A stretch of DNA of 64,000 nucleotides from RYN-230 sp963770545. Lineage in GTDB: Bacteria > Actinomycetota > Actinomycetes > Streptosporangiales > Streptosporangiaceae. The notes beneath the pieces were generated by a model. That model searched no databases and was not told where the DNA came from. It worked only from the letters and a program-made list of their open reading frames with translations. Positions 24,757-33,773 of this stretch are shown piece after piece (positions within the stretch are counted from its first letter, which is position 1; each line of letters opens with the position of its first letter). The translations under genes and the position numbers were made by a program. The stretch covers positions 583,164 through 647,163 of the forward strand of contig CAVYQF010000043.1 in assembly GCA_963770545.1 (NCBI GenBank), written 5' to 3'.

Positions 24757-26445
24757 GTGGCTCTGGCTCAATTGTCGTGATGTGATCTGCCCGGCGTGTC
24801 CTGTGGCGTCATGATCATCATGTTTGTGATCATGCCGGGCGTGCGATCTTGAAGCTCTCAGCGTCCTGGTTCCTCACCTGGCCGGCCTGGCCATCGAGCA
24901 TCTTGTTACCGCGGGCAGGTCGGTGCATGTGGTGGCCCGGACCTGCGCCAGCGAGGCGGCCTGCCCGGGCTGCGGCGTAGTGTCGCGCCGGGTGCACAGC
25001 CGCTATGAGCGGAAGCTGGCTGATACCGCGAGCGGCGGCCAGGAAGTGCTGATTTACCTGCAGGCCCGCCGGTTCTTCTGCAGCAACGACGCGTGCGTGA
25101 AGGCCACGTTCGCGGAGCAGGTGCCGGGCCTGGCCGTCCGGTATGGCCGGCGGACCTGCGGCCTGGACGGGGTGCTGCAGGCGGTCGCGCTGGCCCTGGG
25201 TGGCCGCGCTGGGGCCCGGCTGACCGGGAGGCTGGCCTGTGCGGTGAGCAGGTCCACGCTGCTGCGGCTCATCCGCGCCGCGCCGGATCCAGCCGGGGGG
25301 ACTGTGCTGGTGCTGGGCGTCGATGACTTTGCGCTGCGGAAAGGACATGTCTACGGCACGGTGCTGGCCGGTATCGAGACCTGCCGTCCGGTGGACATGC
25401 TTCCGGAGCGGTCCGCGGAGTCCTTCCGCGCCTGGCTGGACGCCCACCCGGGCGCAGAGATCATCTGCCGTGACCGCGGCGGCTGCTACGCCGAAGGCGC
25501 GACCGAGGGCGCGCCGCTGGCCACCCAGGTGGCGGACCGCTGGCATCTGTGGCACAACCTGGCCGAAGCTGTCGAGCGGGCCGTCACCCGCCACCGCTCC
25601 TGCCTGCAAGAACCAGCCCCGCAACCCGATCCCGGCCCCTCGGCGGAGGAGACCCCGCCGCCCCCCGAGGCGGGCCTGGCCGCGCGGACCCGGGCCCGGC
25701 ACGCCGAGGTCTGCGCCGCGCTGGCCCGCGGGCTGACCATCACCGAGGTCAGCCGCACCTTACGGCTGGAACGCAAAACCGTGCGCCGCTACGCCACCGC
25801 CGCCACCGCAGACGACCTGATCTCCGGCCCCCGCCTGACCCGCCCGGGCCTGCTCGGCCCGCACCAGGCCTACCTGCGCCAGCGCTGGGACGAAGGGATC
25901 CGCAGCACCGAACGACTGCACCAGGAACTACGCGAACGCGGCTACCGCGGCAGCCAGCGCACCCTGCGCCGGCTCACCGCCCGGCTCCGCCAGGACACCG
26001 CCGTCCCCGCACCGCCACCAGCGCCCGCAGCCAGGAAAGTAGCCAGCTGGATCCTCACTCCACCGGGCAAGCTCACCGAGGACAACCGGGCCACGCTCAC
26101 GCAGATCACCGCCCGCTGCGAGGAACTGGCCGCCACCCGCGGCCTGGTCCGCGAGTTCGCCGAGATGCTCTGCCACCGCCACGGCGAGCGCCTGGAAGCC
26201 TGGGCTACCCAGGCCGAGACCAGCCCGGCCAGCGAGCTCCGCGGATTCGCCAAGGGACTCCGCAAGGACTGGGCCGCCGTCACCGCCGGGCTCACTGTCT
26301 CCTACAGCTCCGGCGCCGTCGAAGGCCACGTCAACCGCATCAAGATGATCAAAAGACAGATGTACGGACGCGCGAACCCCGACCTGCTCCGCAAACGCGT
26401 CCTGCTCGCCGACTGAACCGATCACGACAATTGAGCCAGAGCCAC
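24757..26445 (+). mobile_element. ISL3-family insertion sequence
   Basis: A complete element bounded by 25-bp inverted repeats beginning GTGGCTCTGGCTCAATTG at 24757 and ending at 26445 with its reverse complement; the match is perfect over 25 bases. ISL3 elements usually create 8-bp target duplications; the flanks (AAGTTGCG on the left, TTTCTCAT on the right) do not match, so the two ends may have been separated by recombination or the duplication has decayed. Confidence 0.85.
24923..26416 (+). CDS. ISL3-family transposase
   Basis: A ~497-residue DDE transposase. It has the N-terminal zinc-finger (CPGCGVVSRRVHSRY, FFCSNDACVKATF), the DDE catalytic core with GVDDFALRKGHVYG, VICRDRGG-type second Asp region (EIICRDRGGCYAEGA) and ADRWHLWHNL, an internal HTH (GLTITEVSRTLRLERKTVRR), and the C-terminal SYSSGAVEGHVNRIKMIKRQ that contains the catalytic Glu. 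It starts at GTG 24923; some homologues start ~20 codons earlier, but no in-frame ATG/GTG is visible there. Gene looks intact. Confidence 0.93.
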   Translation: MHVVARTCASEAACPGCGVVSRRVHSRYERKLADTASGGQEVLIYLQARRFFCSNDACVKATFAEQVPGLAVRYGRRTCGLDGVLQAVALALGGRAGARLTGRLACAVSRSTLLRLIRAAPDPAGGTVLVLGVDDFALRKGHVYGTVLAGIETCRPVDMLPERSAESFRAWLDAHPGAEIICRDRGGCYAEGATEGAPLATQVADRWHLWHNLAEAVERAVTRHRSCLQEPAPQPDPGPSAEETPPPPEAGLAARTRARHAEVCAALARGLTITEVSRTLRLERKTVRRYATAATADDLISGPRLTRPGLLGPHQAYLRQRWDEGIRSTERLHQELRERGYRGSQRTLRRLTARLRQDTAVPAPPPAPAARKVASWILTPPGKLTEDNRATLTQITARCEELAATRGLVREFAEMLCHRHGERLEAWATQAETSPASELRGFAKGLRKDWAAVTAGLTVSYSSGAVEGHVNRIKMIKRQMYGRANPDLLRKRVLLAD

Positions 26446-26520
26446 TTTCTCATGGCCACGGACAAGCGTATCCGCCTGCGATCTCAGCAGACCGCTCAAG
26501 TTGCCGGACGCAACTAAATC

Positions 26521-27013
26521 GATCTGTTGACGCGGAGACCTTTGACCCAGAGCGTTCATCACTCTTAGTAGATCCGGATGACATGGGGTAGCTCTACCTG
26601 TGTACGCCGAGTCCGGGGCCAACCCAGGACCTGTTCCCCAGATGGGAGTCGCTGTACCAGGCCGACCGCGCGGCAAACCCGCAGGTCACGAGCGCCTGCC
26701 TGGCGTGACATTTGACACTCAAATGCCACTCAATCGAAGGAGGTACACAGTCCTATATTCGAAAAACGCTCACAACCTGGAGCCCCCTTACGGAATCGAA
26801 CCGTAGACCTTCTCCTTACCATGTATCGGTCTGCGGTTCCGTAGCTGCAGGTAGGTCAGCTGACCTGCCAATACACGAGCGCAGCCAGGCAGTCACATGC
26901 GCTGGACGAGCCCACGCGAGCGTCCTTTGCCACTCAATCTGCCACTCGGATAGATCTTGTAGCGCCATCCGCACCCAGATACAGCGCTATCGACGATCCG
27001 CTATACTGATAGC
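26521..27013. repeat. Att-like dispersed repeat, copy A, with tRNA-Thr 3'-half
   Basis: Copy A of a family of four (others: 31340-31590, 41500-41860, 57102-57581). Its core at 26778-26823 reads, on the minus strand, as the 3' half of a tRNA with a GGT anticodon loop (ATGGTAA), a variable loop, a perfect 5-bp T-arm (TACGG and CCGTA around TTCGATT) and an acceptor end AGGGGGC-T-CCA. The 5' half of the tRNA is absent. The core is flanked on both sides by paired TGCCACTC/TGACACTC direct repeats. Similarity with copy D extends over ~480 bp, up to the start codon of the adjacent toxin-antitoxin operon. Confidence 0.75.
27002..27013 (+). promoter_or_regulatory. Promoter -10 of leaderless HTH-MNT/HEPN operon 1
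   Basis: TATACT at 27002-27007 lies six bases before the ATG at 27014. The equivalent site in operon 2 is TATAAT with the same spacing. This spacing places the transcription start at or next to the ATG, so the mRNA is probably leaderless. No ribosome-binding site precedes the ATG. Confidence 0.6.
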
Positions 27014-27532
27014 ATGGAACCGGCCACTGCGGGAGCGTTGCTCCGCCAGGCGCGCAAGCAGGCCAGCCTCTCCCAGGTGGACCTGGCCTCCCGGGCGGGT
27101 GTCACGCAGAGCGTGATCAGCGCGTACGAGTCCGGGCAGCGGCAACCCTCCATCCCAGCGCTCGCCCGGCTGGTCGACGCGGCGGGCTTCGAGTTGACGC
27201 TGGGCTTGCGCCGGCCGCCCGGCCGCCTCCGTCGGCTGTCAGGTCCGGTGGGCCGCAGCGTCCGCCGCCACAGGAAGGACCTGGTCGCCGTGGCTGCCGC
27301 GCACGGGGTCAGCAACTTGCGCGTGTTCGGCAGCGTGGCCCGCGGCGAAGACCGCCCCGATAGTGATGTGGACCTGCTCGCCGACTTCCCGCCCGGGCTG
27401 AGCCTGTTCGGGCTCGGCCGCCTCGAAGCCGACCTAGAAGCCATCCTTGGCACCCGGGTCAACCTGATCCCCGCCGCCGACCTCAAACCAGGCGTCCGTG
27501 AACGAGTCGAATCTGACCTGATCACGCTATGA
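27014..27532 (+). CDS. HTH-fused MNT nucleotidyltransferase antitoxin (MntA-type), copy 1
   Basis: A 172-residue two-domain protein. Residues ~5-60 are an XRE-type helix-turn-helix (LLRQARKQASLSQVDLASRA, GVTQSVISAYESGQRQPSI). Residues ~85-172 are a minimal nucleotidyltransferase domain with FGSVARGEDRPDSDVDLLAD, the GSx10DxD signature. MntA-type enzymes neutralise HepT toxins by transferring AMP to a Tyr next to the HEPN active site. The HTH part probably autorepresses the operon. It overlaps the HEPN gene by 4 bp (ATGA). A near-identical gene is at 57582-58100. Confidence 0.9.
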   Translation: MEPATAGALLRQARKQASLSQVDLASRAGVTQSVISAYESGQRQPSIPALARLVDAAGFELTLGLRRPPGRLRRLSGPVGRSVRRHRKDLVAVAAAHGVSNLRVFGSVARGEDRPDSDVDLLADFPPGLSLFGLGRLEADLEAILGTRVNLIPAADLKPGVRERVESDLITL

Positions 27533-27891
27533 GTTACCGCGAACGCCAGCGACTGGCCGATATCCAGGCCGCGATCGACGCGATCCGCTCCCACCTGCAA
27601 CGCGGCGACCTGTCCGACGGTCTGATCTTCGATGCGGTCCGCATCCGCCTGCTCGAGATCGGCGAAGCTGTCAAAGCACTGCCGGATGATCTGCTGGCTA
27701 CGCAGCCATCTATCCCCTGGCGGCAGATCGCCCGCATGCGCGACCACCTCGCCCACCGCGACTTCGACACCGCACACGCCATCTTGCAGGCCACCGTCAA
27801 CGAAGACCTGCCCGACCTCGAACACGCCGTCCGCACGCTGGCCGATTCCCTGCCAGACGAAGACCCGCCCAGGGACTCCCGTCATACGTGA
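27529..27891 (+). CDS. HEPN-domain toxin (HepT/DUF86), copy 1, with Tyr-to-Asp change in the RX4HXY motif
   Basis: A 120-residue HEPN RNase-type toxin of the HepT/DUF86 family, partner of the upstream MNT antitoxin. The catalytic motif reads RDHLAHRDF; other copies in this window read RDHLAHRYF. The Arg and His of RX4HXY remain but the Tyr, the residue AMPylated in studied HepT proteins, is Asp. The copy may therefore be insensitive to AMP-transfer, be permanently mimicking the modified state through its negative charge, or be weakened. The rest aligns closely with copy 2 except for a diverged C-terminus (LADSLPDEDPPRDSRHT). Confidence 0.9.
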   Translation: MSYRERQRLADIQAAIDAIRSHLQRGDLSDGLIFDAVRIRLLEIGEAVKALPDDLLATQPSIPWRQIARMRDHLAHRDFDTAHAILQATVNEDLPDLEHAVRTLADSLPDEDPPRDSRHT

Positions 27892-28272
27892 ACCCGATGC
27901 CCCGGGCGACTGGACGGGGGACGGCACCCGCGGTGCCGCACACCACACATCGCGGCAGACAGCGTAGCGCAGCGTGACCAGTTGCTCGTGGCAGTGAGCA
28001 CCTGTAACCGCCTACGCGGCCGCCGGTCCGTTGATGCCATGAGCTGTCACCCAGATCGGGTGATCTGGAGTGGCCGCTAGCGATGGCCGCAGAGATAAGC
28101 GTTGGCGGTAACAGTCCCCCGATGCAAGTCTCATCACCTGGTTCGCACATCAAGGTGAGGTCGACGACGCCGCAGCGGCTGAAGTACGCTGCTTTCAATG
28201 CGCCTTTGAGGGGGGTCGCTGGCCTTCTGTTCGCCATGGTCAGCGTCAACGCCAGACGAAAGTCCCGGGCTG
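27892..28272. other. Intergenic spacer
   Basis: No supported gene. It lies between the HEPN gene and the cyclase-like ATPase gene and should hold the latter's promoter; no clear motif seen. Confidence 0.4.
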
Positions 28273-31020
28273 TTGGCTACGCAAACGCTCACATTTCTCT
28301 TCACTGATATCGAGGGCTCCACGGCGTTGCTGGTGCGCCTGGGCGATGGGTACGCGCAGGTACTTGCCGATCATCATCGGCTGATCCGGGCGAGCCTCGC
28401 CGCGCACGGCGGCGAGGAGGTTGACACCCAAGGTGATGCGTTCTTCGCCGTGTTCTCGTCGCCGAGTGCCTGCATTGCCGCCGCGATCGAGATGCAGCGG
28501 GCGTTCCTTTCCTACTCGTGGCCAGCAGGCGAACAAGTCCGCGTCCGCATGGGCGTTCATTCTGGTGAGGCGTCGCGGACCGAAGCCGGCCTGGTTGGTC
28601 TGAGCGTTCACCGGGCTGCCCGGGTTGCGGCAGTCGGCCACGGTGGGCAGACCCTGGTCTCGGCGGCAACGGCTGCCCTGCTCGGCGACTCGATGCCGGT
28701 GGGCGCATCGCTGAAGGACCTCGGGCTGCACAGGTTGAAGGACCTGGGGCGGCCCGGACAGATCTTCCAGCTCGAGGCGGACGGCCTTGCGACGGCTTTC
28801 CCGCCACTCCGGTCGCTGGACAACCCGAAGCTACGGAACAACCTCCCGGTCCAGGTGTCCAGCTTCATCGGCCGCGACGCTGAGCTCAGCGAGGTGGGCC
28901 GGCTGATCGCAGCTTCTCGTCTCTTGACTCTCACTGGCTCAGGCGGCGCGGGCAAGACCCGGCTCGCGCTCCAGCTCGCAGCCGGGCTCCTGGATGGCTC
29001 GGGCGACGGAGTGTGGTTCGCAGACCTCGCGCCCCTGCAGGACCCGGAACTCGTCGCGGTCACCGTGGCCAACGTACTCGGCGTACCAGTGGACGAGGGC
29101 CGGCCAGCGGCCGACACGCTCGTCAACGCCGTCGGGCGGCACAGCCTCCTTGTGCTGCTGGATAACTGCGAGCACGTCATCGACGCGTGCGCCAAGCTGA
29201 CGGACGCTCTCCTCCGGAGCTGCCCGAACATCGTGCTGCTCGCCACCAGCCGTGAGCCGCTGGGCATCGCCGGGGAGTACGTCCACCGGGTTCCGTCCCT
29301 CGATACACCCGCCGAGGACGACACTACGGAGTCGATCGGCAACTCCGAGGCCGTGCGGCTGTTCACCGACCGCGCCGCGCAGCACGGTGTGGCGCTCGCC
29401 TGGGATGAGCGAACCACTTCGGTGGCCGGCCGGATCTGCCGACGGCTCGACGGCATTCCGTTGGCCATCGAGTTGGCCGCTGCCCGCCTGCGAGTCATGC
29501 CGGTGACCGAGTTGGACGCCCGGCTCGACCAGCGTTTCTCCCTTTTGACTGGCGGCTCGCGCGCGGCGCTGCCGCGCCAGCAGACGCTGCTGGCCATGGT
29601 CGACTGGTCGTGGGAGCTGCTGAACACCGCCGAGCGCCAGGTGCTCGCCAGACTTTCGGTGTTCGCCGGCGGATTCGACCTGGCCGCGGCCGAGGCGGTC
29701 ACCACTGGCGGCCCTATCCTTGCGGACGACGCTGTCGCGCACCTGGGGACTCTGGTCGACAAGAACCTCGTGCAGTTCAACGACAGCGACACAGGACCAG
29801 CCCGGTACCGGCTGCTGGAAACAGTCCGGCAATACACGGCCCGGCAGCTCGAACGCCAGGGCCCAGAGGCGGCACACGAGGCGCGGACCGCCCATCGCGA
29901 CCACTACCTGGCTCTCGCGCAGTCAGCGGCTCCGCAACTCATCGCGCACGATCAGGCCGCGTGGCTGGATCTTCTCGATCTCGAACTCGACAATCTCCGC
30001 GCCGCGATCGCCTTCAGCCTGGTTCAGCCCGACCCCGCCCCCGGCCTCCAGCTGGTCACCGCCTTGCGGGTGTTCTGGAAGGCACGGGGGCACGCCACGG
30101 AGGGAGTCGATGCCGTCCGCGCGCTCCTTGCCGCACCAGCTGCCCCGGGGGCGACTCTCCTCCGCGCGCGGGCCCTGGCCGCAGCGGCCTACCTCCTCGA
30201 TCAGACCGGGGGCTACGCGCTCGCCGAGGAGTATTGCGAGGAAGCGCTGGCCATTGCCGGCTCCGCCGGCGATGGCTTCCTGACAGCCGACCTGTTGTAT
30301 GTGCGCGCCTATGTTCTGCTACGCCGGGGGCGGCAGGACAACGCGCTGCCGCTCATCGAGGAAGGGCTAGGCCTGGCTCGCCGACTGGGGGAACCGCATC
30401 TGACCGCCAGCCTCCTGGCCGTCCGGGCGTTCGCCGTGGACGTCGAGGGAGACCACGCTGGCGCGGCTCGCGATTGTGCTGAATCGCTCCTGCTCTACCG
30501 CCAGGTCGGGGACCGGCTCCAGGTGGGAACGATGGTCGGCAACCTCGGGTACGCCGAGCTCTCGCTGGGCGACCTGGACAGTGCCCGCAGGCACCTGCTC
30601 GAGTCGCTCGACATCGCCCGTGCGCTGAACGACCACTACGGTGTCGTCTACATGACCTTCAACCTCGGCCTGGCGGAGTACCTCAGCGGCTCGCTTCGTG
30701 CAGCCGAAGCCTTCTTCGCGGAATCGCTCGACCAGGCCAGGCGCGTGCGGGTGATGGCGGGCACCGCCTACGCGCTGATCGGTCTGGCCATGGCCGGCGA
30801 CGGCGGGGCCCAGCCGGGCCGGTCGGTACGCCTCCACGGCGCGGCCGACCAGGCACTGAAGGTCTTGGGCGAAACCCTCGAGCCATTGGAAGGCCGCCTG
30901 CGCGATCTCGATTGCCAGCGTCTTCGCTCCGAGATGGGTGATGAGGCGTTCGAGGCCGAGTATGCCGCCGGGAAGGCCCTGACTGCCGAAGAGATTCTTG
31001 CCCTGGCGCTCGGGAACTGA
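28273..31020 (+). CDS. Class III cyclase-like / NTPase / TPR regulator
   Basis: A 915-residue cytoplasmic protein with three parts: a class III nucleotide cyclase-like domain (~5-165), an AAA/NB-ARC-like ATPase (~190-500) and a C-terminal TPR-like helical region. The cyclase part keeps both metal Asp residues (FLFTDIEGST; DTQGDAFFAVF), but the position of the transition-state Asn is His (LSVHRAARVA), so it may bind rather than turn over nucleotide. The ATPase has Walker A GSGGAGKTRLAL and LLVLLDNCEHVID as Walker B, then ATSREPLGI. TPR repeats are visible around residues 630-870. The start is TTG 28273 with poor ribosome-binding site; homologues start in the same place. Such proteins occur as signal-transducing regulators in actinomycetes; target unknown. 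Confidence 0.82.
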   Translation: MATQTLTFLFTDIEGSTALLVRLGDGYAQVLADHHRLIRASLAAHGGEEVDTQGDAFFAVFSSPSACIAAAIEMQRAFLSYSWPAGEQVRVRMGVHSGEASRTEAGLVGLSVHRAARVAAVGHGGQTLVSAATAALLGDSMPVGASLKDLGLHRLKDLGRPGQIFQLEADGLATAFPPLRSLDNPKLRNNLPVQVSSFIGRDAELSEVGRLIAASRLLTLTGSGGAGKTRLALQLAAGLLDGSGDGVWFADLAPLQDPELVAVTVANVLGVPVDEGRPAADTLVNAVGRHSLLVLLDNCEHVIDACAKLTDALLRSCPNIVLLATSREPLGIAGEYVHRVPSLDTPAEDDTTESIGNSEAVRLFTDRAAQHGVALAWDERTTSVAGRICRRLDGIPLAIELAAARLRVMPVTELDARLDQRFSLLTGGSRAALPRQQTLLAMVDWSWELLNTAERQVLARLSVFAGGFDLAAAEAVTTGGPILADDAVAHLGTLVDKNLVQFNDSDTGPARYRLLETVRQYTARQLERQGPEAAHEARTAHRDHYLALAQSAAPQLIAHDQAAWLDLLDLELDNLRAAIAFSLVQPDPAPGLQLVTALRVFWKARGHATEGVDAVRALLAAPAAPGATLLRARALAAAAYLLDQTGGYALAEEYCEEALAIAGSAGDGFLTADLLYVRAYVLLRRGRQDNALPLIEEGLGLARRLGEPHLTASLLAVRAFAVDVEGDHAGAARDCAESLLLYRQVGDRLQVGTMVGNLGYAELSLGDLDSARRHLLESLDIARALNDHYGVVYMTFNLGLAEYLSGSLRAAEAFFAESLDQARRVRVMAGTAYALIGLAMAGDGGAQPGRSVRLHGAADQALKVLGETLEPLEGRLRDLDCQRLRSEMGDEAFEAEYAAGKALTAEEILALALGN

Positions 31021-31339
31021 CGCTGATCCCGGCCAGCCGGCCGCCGTTCTGCCCCGGCTAAAGGCGTCAGGGCGTTGCGGCGAGGGCACAGATCTGAACG
31101 TTCTGCGCCGCTCAGCACTCCGTACCCCCCACTAACGGGGCGACGCATAGTCGGCATCGATCTGCTGCCGCATCGAGACGCAGAGTTCAGCCGTCTTCCT
31201 CACCTTGCGTAGTGTCACCAAGCCAAACGATGGCTGACGCTCAAGGCCCAGCCCCGAAGCGAACCTGGTACGTCCTCCGGCACCGGAGACGCTCTACTGA
31301 GCTTCATCTCCAGGGAACCGCTGCTAATGCAGCTTCGGC
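31021..31339. other. Intergenic spacer
   Basis: No supported gene between the regulator and repeat copy B. Confidence 0.4.
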
Positions 31340-31590
31340 GGAAGCGCGAGTGCCACTCGAGTGGCACATTTTGGAGGTGAGGTACTCGGCTACATATTCG
31401 AAAAAACGTTACTAGCTGGGAGCTCCCTTACGGAATCGAACCGTAGACCTTCTCCTTACCATGGATCTCCGGCAGGTCCTGTTAGCGCAGACGGGGCGCC
31501 TGGCCAGCCTGAATACGGGCACAGACCAGCGCCCGCAAGCCCGGGACAGCTCTCACGAGCTCCGTTTGCCACTCAATCTGCCACTCACTT
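31340..31590. repeat. Att-like dispersed repeat, copy B
   Basis: Contains the tRNA-Thr-like core at 31417-31465 (one substitution run, AGCTCCC for AGCCCCC; the match continues three bases further into the anticodon stem than in copies A, C, D) and the downstream pair TTTGCCACTCAATC/TGCCACTC at 31565-31586. Upstream, instead of the two direct TGCCACTC boxes, there is a perfect 18-bp palindrome made from that box (GTGCCACTC and its complement, 31350-31367). The VapBC operon begins 160 bp after the repeat. Confidence 0.7.
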
Positions 31591-31724
31591 CGATCTTGGC
31601 CGGGCGCATCTGGGGCACATGGCCGGCGGCGCTGCGGGCACTTTGCGGACACGCTCACTCAGATGGCCGGGAGCATGCCAGGAAGACTCGGCTGGCAGTA
31701 GCGACCCCATCTTCGGGCTTGTAC

Positions 31725-31753
31725 TCTGGCGCTTCTAGCGCCATAATGGCGCC
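31725..31753 (+). promoter_or_regulatory. VapBC promoter/operator
   Basis: Immediately before the antitoxin ATG are two overlapping inverted repeats: GGCGCT-TCT-AGCGCC (31728-31742) and GCGCCAT-A-ATGGCGC further right, with a -10-like CATAAT between. This is the arrangement expected for autoregulation by a ribbon-helix-helix VapB with its toxin. Confidence 0.65.
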
Positions 31754-31984
31754 ATGACGAGCATCCAGATCAAGGACGTGCCTGAGCGGACGCACGCGAT
31801 CCTCCGCCAGCGTGCGGCCGCCGCTCACAAATCCCTCCAGGAGTACCTGCGGGCCCGGCTGATCGAGGAGGCAGAGCAGCCGACCCTGGAGGAGGTCCTC
31901 GATCGCGCGGGTGGACGATCGGGCGGATCGGTCCCGCTCAAGGACGCCGCAGCTGCAATCCGCGACGACCGTGATCGTCGCTGA
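31754..31984 (+). CDS. vapB: VapB/FitA-type antitoxin
   Basis: A 76-residue antitoxin. The N-terminus (MTSIQIKDVPERTHAILRQR, then AAAAHKSLQEYLRARLIEEA) is a ribbon-helix-helix DNA-binding domain of the FitA/VapB type; the C-terminal tail (DRAGGRSGGSVPLKDAAAAI) would wrap the toxin's active site. It overlaps the PIN toxin start by 14 bp. Confidence 0.88.
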   Translation: MTSIQIKDVPERTHAILRQRAAAAHKSLQEYLRARLIEEAEQPTLEEVLDRAGGRSGGSVPLKDAAAAIRDDRDRR

Positions 31985-32372
31985 CGCCAGCGTCCTGGTC
32001 GTCGCCCTCGCCGATGACGGTCCCGACGGCGACCAGGCCCGGGCCCGACTGCACGGCGAGCGTCTCACCGTACCCGAACTCGCCGACCTGGAGGTCGCCT
32101 CCGTCTTGAGGTGGCAGATGAGGGCAGGGCTTCTCGACGCCCGGCGCGCCCGACTCGCACTAGGGGACCTGGCCGCACTGCCCGCCAGGCGGGCTCCGCA
32201 CCGCCCCCTGCTCCCCCGATGCTGGGAACTACGGGACAACCTGACCATCTACGATGCGGCCTATATAGCACTCGCTGAAGCCATGAACACCACCCTGCTC
32301 ACCGGCGACCAGAAACTCGCAAGAGCCCCCGGGCCACAATGCCACATCGAGATCTTCCAGCCCGCATCCTGA
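31971..32372 (+). CDS. vapC: VapC-type PIN-domain toxin
   Basis: A 133-residue PIN RNase. I choose the GTG at 31971, which gives the family start VIVADASVLVVALAD. The four acidic residues are present: Asp in VADAS, Glu in PELADLEVAS, Asp in NLTIYDAAYIALAE and Asp in LLTGDQKLA. The longer upstream frame is shadow of vapB. VapC toxins cleave tRNA or rRNA when VapB is degraded. It is placed next to repeat B at the boundary of the Wadjet segment, where a TA pair could stabilise the island. Confidence 0.9.
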   Translation: MIVADASVLVVALADDGPDGDQARARLHGERLTVPELADLEVASVLRWQMRAGLLDARRARLALGDLAALPARRAPHRPLLPRCWELRDNLTIYDAAYIALAEAMNTTLLTGDQKLARAPGPQCHIEIFQPAS

Positions 32373-32513
32373 TGGGTTTCGCCTTTCCCTCCAAGCTCAC
32401 TGGGTGACGCCCATCTCGATGGTCTTAATCAACAGCGACTGGGCCTGATCTGCCTGGCTGATGGCTTTCAATTAGCCACCTACTGTGGCTCGCAGACCAC
32501 ACCACACAGCTAT

Positions 32514-33773
32514 CTAGGGAATGAGGTCCTGGAGCAAAACATCGAGGGTGAGTTCCTCCTCGATGCGGATGCTACGGCGGCGCATGGCGGCGGCGAGTTC
32601 CGGGTCCCATGGGGTCTCGGCCGGCTCGCCGGGAAGCGGCGTAACCGGATGCGCCGCGGACGCCGCGGCTTCGTAGGCCACGTGGTCGTAATGCCACGGC
32701 CGCCAATTCACCCGGTGCCGGACCGCGCGAGCGATCCGGACACCGCCCCAGTCGAAGTCGCCGTGGTAATCGAACTCCGCCCCGCCGGCTGAGAGTAGTT
32801 CGAGCAGCCGCCACCCCGCGGCGGACGGCTGGCCGCCGACGCAGACCAGCGGCTGGCACCGGGCGCCCAGTTCGTCGGCGGCCGCCGCGACCACCACCGG
32901 GTTCTCGCATGTCCGCACCCGGCGGAAGGGCAACGGCCCCGTGTTCAGCGGCTCCGTATGGCAGCGGAGCTGGCGCAGTGTGAGCACCGCCGGCTGTCCC
33001 GCTTCGCGGCATGACGCCAGCGTCCTGCCCAGCGCCGTGCGCGTATCGCCGGGGAGGCCGAGACAGAGCACCAGCGACGACAGCTCGTCGAGGTGAACTC
33101 CGACGGCGGCCCACGCGGTGCGCCGGGAGCCCGCGGTTCCTTCTGCCGCGAACGGCAGGCCGGCCAGCGCACGGACCGCCGACAGCACGAGCGTGCCGAC
33201 CGGGCGCCCGTCGTCCAGGGCGTGAGCATCACCGCAGCACTCGGCGGCGAGCCGGCCGAGAGGGATGCCGCGCGAGGGCAGCCGCCGGAGAATCGCTGCG
33301 ACGTGCTCGAGAAGCAGCTGCGCCTGATCAGGTTCAGGGGCGAGACGCCGTACCAGGCCCGTCACGTCCAGCCACGCCCGCCATGCTGCCAGCTCGTCAC
33401 GGCCCTCGACGGCGGCGTCCAGCGACGCGAACGTGGCACCCCAGGCGGCCACGACATCTGCCCGTTCGCGGTTGCGATCGCGGAGCGGACCGGTCAGGCG
33501 CGTCACCGCCTCGGCCCAGCCGCCCGGCGCGGCGCCGCTGTCTCGCAGGATGCGGTCGACCTCGGTGAGGGACACCGACAGTGACGCGCCGGACCCAGCC
33601 GCTCTGCCGGTCAGCCGCTCAACGGCGCGCCGCTGCTCCGGGGTGGCGGCGGGCAGAGTGACCGTACCTGTCAGCGGGCGTCCGGTTTCCAGCCGGTCTC
33701 GCGCCCGCCGCACCAGCCACGCCACCGGCTCATCGCCGAGCAGACGGTGCAGCCTCGCGTCAGCACTGATCAC
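32514..33773 (-). CDS. jetD: Wadjet nuclease subunit JetD (TIGR02679/DUF2399-like, TOPRIM)
   Basis: A ~419-residue protein of the TIGR02679 type. The C-terminal DUF2399 part is TOPRIM-like: a glutamate in RTCENPVVVAAAADELG, then LVCVGGQPSAAGWRLLELLS and FDYHGDFDWGGVRIARAV with the acidic DFD motif. In Wadjet systems JetD is the topoisomerase VI-like nuclease that cuts circular plasmids reeled in by the SMC-like JetC complex. Start is GTG 33773, overlapping the JetC stop by 4 bp; the longer frame is shadow. It is the last gene of the operon. Confidence 0.88.
   Translation of the reverse strand: MISADARLHRLLGDEPVAWLVRRARDRLETGRPLTGTVTLPAATPEQRRAVERLTGRAAGSGASLSVSLTEVDRILRDSGAAPGGWAEAVTRLTGPLRDRNRERADVVAAWGATFASLDAAVEGRDELAAWRAWLDVTGLVRRLAPEPDQAQLLLEHVAAILRRLPSRGIPLGRLAAECCGDAHALDDGRPVGTLVLSAVRALAGLPFAAEGTAGSRRTAWAAVGVHLDELSSLVLCLGLPGDTRTALGRTLASCREAGQPAVLTLRQLRCHTEPLNTGPLPFRRVRTCENPVVVAAAADELGARCQPLVCVGGQPSAAGWRLLELLSAGGAEFDYHGDFDWGGVRIARAVRHRVNWRPWHYDHVAYEAAASAAHPVTPLPGEPAETPWDPELAAAMRRRSIRIEEELTLDVLLQDLIP

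Noticed and set aside
24757..26445. Target-site duplication of the ISL3 element
   Set aside because: The 8-bp flanks on both sides differ, so none can be claimed.
26778..26823. A functional tRNA gene
   Set aside because: Only the 3' half (from the anticodon loop) is present in each copy; no matching 5' half or D-arm is next to it.
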